Assembly: GCF_021917145.1 (NCBI RefSeq)
Contig: NC_061072.1
Span: 7,999,391-8,063,390, forward strand
DNA: 64,000 nucleotides
Source of the DNA: Hypomesus transpacificus
Lineage: Eukaryota; Chordata; Actinopteri; Osmeriformes; Osmeridae
Direction of reading: 5' to 3'
In this document: positions 61,153-64,000 of the stretch, in pieces
Layout: every line of letters begins with the position of its first letter
How positions within the stretch are numbered: position 1 is the first letter of the stretch
Notes under the pieces: generated by a model
Seen by the model: the letters and a program-made list of their open reading frames with translations, nothing else
What the model was told of the DNA's origin: nothing
Databases searched by the model: none
Made by a program: the position numbers and the translations under genes

Positions 61153-61352
61153 GTGGTCTCCAACCCTGGTCCTCAGGGACCCCCTGTCCTACATGTTTTA
61201 GATGTTTCCCTGTGCCAACACACCTGATTTAAATGCATGCTCATTATCAGGCTTAGATAAAGACCCATTCATTTGAATCAGGTGTGTTGGCACAGGGAAA
61301 CATCTAAAACATGTAGGGCAGGGGGTCCCTGAGGACCAGGGTTGGAGACCAC
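61153..61352. mobile_element. 200-bp palindromic MITE
   Basis: The left arm starts GTGGTCTCCAACCCTGGTCC and the right arm is its near-perfect reverse complement ending at 61352. The arms are about 83 bases each around a ~34-base loop. CTAGAG and TTTAGAG near the two edges may be a decayed 8-bp hAT-type duplication. No coding capacity. Confidence 0.8.
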
Positions 61353-62576
61353 AGCTTTAGAGTAAAGCTAACCCCTGTGATGTCAGCATGACGTCGTGTG
61401 AACGGCTCGCTCTGCAGACGTGGTCCTGTCCCCCCGAACACAGAGCAGGCGTGGTCCTGGCCCCCCGAACACAGAGCAGATGTGTGGTGGATGAATGAGG
61501 AGGCTCCGACATGAAAGATGACAGGACGAGGTCATGCAGGGACTCCTGTGTCCCTGTCCCGTCACCTGGTAGGTGAGGCGGGGGGGGGGGGGGGGACAGA
61601 GAGAAGGTGTCATGCCTGGAGAAGAGCCATCTGTCTCTGGAGTTTGTCTCCTACCTTATCCTCTGCTTGATGTGGCTATAACTCCAAAAGGTCATTTACT
61701 CGAGTGGCGTCCATTTTCAAGTCTCATTTTAACTCTAATAGCCCTGTCAGTCTGGGAAAGACTGTGTAGGAAATATGGAACACCTGGATAGAGATGAAGG
61801 CTGTCGTCAGCTGGCAGCCTTCCCTGTTCTTTCAGGGGCAAAAGGAGATGAAATCTTCTCTTTTTGTGTTTTTTTGTTGGGGCACGGGGAATGGGATGAT
61901 CGACAATCATTCCTCGTCCAATCAACCGCGCTTCGTCTCCCCCGACTCTGCGTTGGTGCAGTGCAGAAAGAAGAGATTAGATTGTAGTCCAGAGAATGGC
62001 TTGGATGAACCGTCTGAAGTCCATTTGCTCATCCCCAGAAGACCCCAGTCCTCAAATGTCAGACAGAGAGCCCAGAGGAAACCCAGGAAAGATCAAACGG
62101 AAACCAGACGCTGAGATCAGTGCTCATCCACCTGCGTGTCATCACACGGCGCCGCTGTCATCACACTGCGCCGGAGTGCCGTCACAAAGCAGACAGGAAG
62201 GTCAACAACACCTCCCAGTCCAAAAACACACAGACAGGCACACACACACACACACCAGTGGGGTACTCAAGCATCAAATTTCATCTCAGCACCCCAAAAA
62301 ATTATAATAATAAAAAAATATAAATGATTATTGTTTATTATCATTTGATGCTGGTAGTTCATGAAGAAAGAGACATCCTTAGTTTTTTCATTCATTCATT
62401 CAATATTTTGCATAATAATACATAAATGAATTGTTATCCAGTGAAATTAAGGATTTATTAGCAAGGGGGTTTAGCACTTTTGCAAGGCACTGTACTGTAT
62501 TCATGTCACATTCTCATTGGGGGCTGAGCACCCCTAAAAGACTGATCCTAGAATCGCCCCTGACACAAGCACAGAC

Positions 62577-62640
62577 AGACACACACACACACACACACAC
62601 ACAGACAGACAGACAGACAGACAGACACAGACAGACAAAA
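62577..62640. repeat. CA and CAGA microsatellite
   Basis: (CA)n followed by (CAGA)n, ending in a poly-A run. Confidence 0.9.
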
Positions 62641-63694
62641 AAGACACCATAGCATCAGGGCCGGCTCCTCCCCCAGGCTCTAAGGGGAACAATCAAATTG
62701 ATCAACTTCGCACTTTGTTAAAACAGTCCAGTCCGCAGACTCCTTGCCCTTGGTCCGTACCCAGATTGATTTGGTTTATTCTATCACTTCTGCTCCATCC
62801 AAATTTGCCAGGCGGGGAAAAAATATGATAATATTTATGTTTCCCCAGAGCACAGGGGGCCTGAGGGAAAATCAATAGATCCCTGAAGTCACCTTACTTC
62901 ACTGTGTCCGAGAGGAAAAGGCTTCTACCAGCATCCACCAACACATGACAGATGGCCTAATCACATCTGACCTCTGACCGGGTGTTTGTGTGTAGGTGTG
63001 TGTGTTTGTGTAAAATATATGATGAGAGAGAGCATATCAGGAGAAATTTGAGTGATTAATTGGTTTAAATGTTTTATGGCTCAAGTGTGTGACTGTCTTG
63101 TTGGTAACTTTCTTTGTATGCGTGTGTGCATGCATGCGAGTGCGTGACAAAATGTTTGACTGTGTGGGAATGTGTGTATGTGGTAAGCTTGAGTAGTTGT
63201 CGTGTGTGTATATTTGGATAGTGTGTGTGGTGTTATTGTTACAGTGTGTGTGGATTCCCCTCACGACTGATTAGATCTTCAGTCACGATTGCTTTCCTGC
63301 CAATGGACACAAAAGATGACGTTGTCTGAAAACGGCTGATTTCCAAAACATTCCCAACAAAAAGGCCATTTTACTAGTCCTGTGCTGAGGCTCTTTAGAA
63401 TAACAACCTTGAATTTAATTACACATTCTCATTTAATTAGATCTTAAGGACCTGGATCAGACAGGACCAAACTGAGTTGAGCAAAGACTATCTCACAACA
63501 TGGCTGTCACACTGTAAACCACAGAGAAGCTTCCGGTAGTACAATATGTGTCTCTTTATGTGTGTGCCATTATATTTATGTGTTCGTTTATATTGCGCGT
63601 GCCATTATATTTATGTGTGTGTTTATATTGCGCGTTTTGTGCGTGTGCCCGTCTTTGTGTGTGCCTGTGTGTGTCTGCCAGTTAGCTAGTCGGT

Positions 63695-63695
<1 letters not shown>

Positions 63696-63733
<38 letters not shown>
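63696..63733. repeat. (GT)n microsatellite
   Basis: Uninterrupted GT dinucleotide run. Confidence 0.93.
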
Positions 63734-63734
<1 letters not shown>

Positions 63735-64000
63735 TTGGCTGGGCAAGGTATGAGCAGGATACCACATGAGGTAGGGTTAACCGAGCACTCTCCCAGCCCA
63801 GGTCCTGTGGAGGCAGGCTGGGGAGATTACCATAATCACACCAAGGTCACCCCGCCCCCTCCCTTCTCCCCGGCACCAGGGGACTTCTGAGGAGGAGTTT
63901 ACAGGGCCACCGGGCCAGACTCCGTAAACCACACAGAGGCTACTTTACAATATCAGGAACTAATGCTAGAGGAACATACCACAGAAACCTGTCTCCGGGG

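Overview
This is a 64 kb stretch of ray-finned (teleost) fish nuclear DNA. The reasons are intron-rich vertebrate genes (itgb3, gper1, H3.3, anks3, wdr24, rhbdl1), dense GA/GT microsatellites and minisatellites, a tRNA-derived SINE present in eight copies, hAT-like MITEs, and a PIF/Harbinger DNA transposon. There is no bacterial, viral or CRISPR content. The species cannot be fixed from sequence alone.

Layout from left to right. (1) 0.57-12.1 kb, minus strand: integrin beta-3 (itgb3), 14 exons visible and the last cytoplasmic exon lying left of the window. (2) 13.5-22.2 kb, minus: the C7orf50 homologue, whose ~7 kb intron 2 holds two plus-strand 7-transmembrane receptor genes, an unrecognised orphan (17.0-18.1 kb) and the G-protein-coupled estrogen receptor gper1 (20.3-21.4 kb). 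(3) 22.7-23.6 kb, plus: a small membrane protein resembling the mitochondrial complex III factor UQCC4/CCSMST1. (4) 24.5-25.1 kb, minus: histone H3.3, with its 5' exon and TATA box near 26.1 kb. (5) 26.6-28.3 kb, plus: the C8orf33 (UPF0488) homologue. (6) 29.1-30.4 kb: a 1277-bp Harbinger element with a broken transposase, sitting just before (7) anks3, 30.45-35.33 kb, plus. (8) 37.3-41.95 kb, minus: wdr24, a GATOR2 subunit, convergent with anks3. (9) 45.0-47.1 kb, plus: an uncharacterised 238-aa protein with a helix-hairpin-helix motif like that of DNA glycosylases. (10) 51.9-55.5 kb, minus: the last three exons of rhbdl1 (rhomboid-like protease). The rest of the window to 64 kb is repeat-rich rhbdl1 intron with no supported exon.

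The multi-exon models were assembled by hand from splice signals and phase. In every complete model (c7orf50, H3.3, anks3, wdr24, the HhH gene, and tentatively C8orf33 and UQCC4) exon lengths sum to a multiple of three. The genes are not an operon; they are independent vertebrate loci, several paired head-to-head (c7orf50/UQCC4-like, H3.3/C8orf33-like, wdr24/HhH gene) or tail-to-tail (anks3/wdr24). Their human counterparts lie on 17q, 7p22 and 16p13.3 among others, so the block is a fish-specific arrangement.

The most interesting items are the HhH-GPD-like orphan protein, the orphan 7TM receptor in the slot where mammals carry GPR146, a DRY-to-DRL change in gper1, three GC-AG introns with good support plus one weaker, the Harbinger insertion against the anks3 first coding exon, and tandem repeats that duplicate or abut splice sites.
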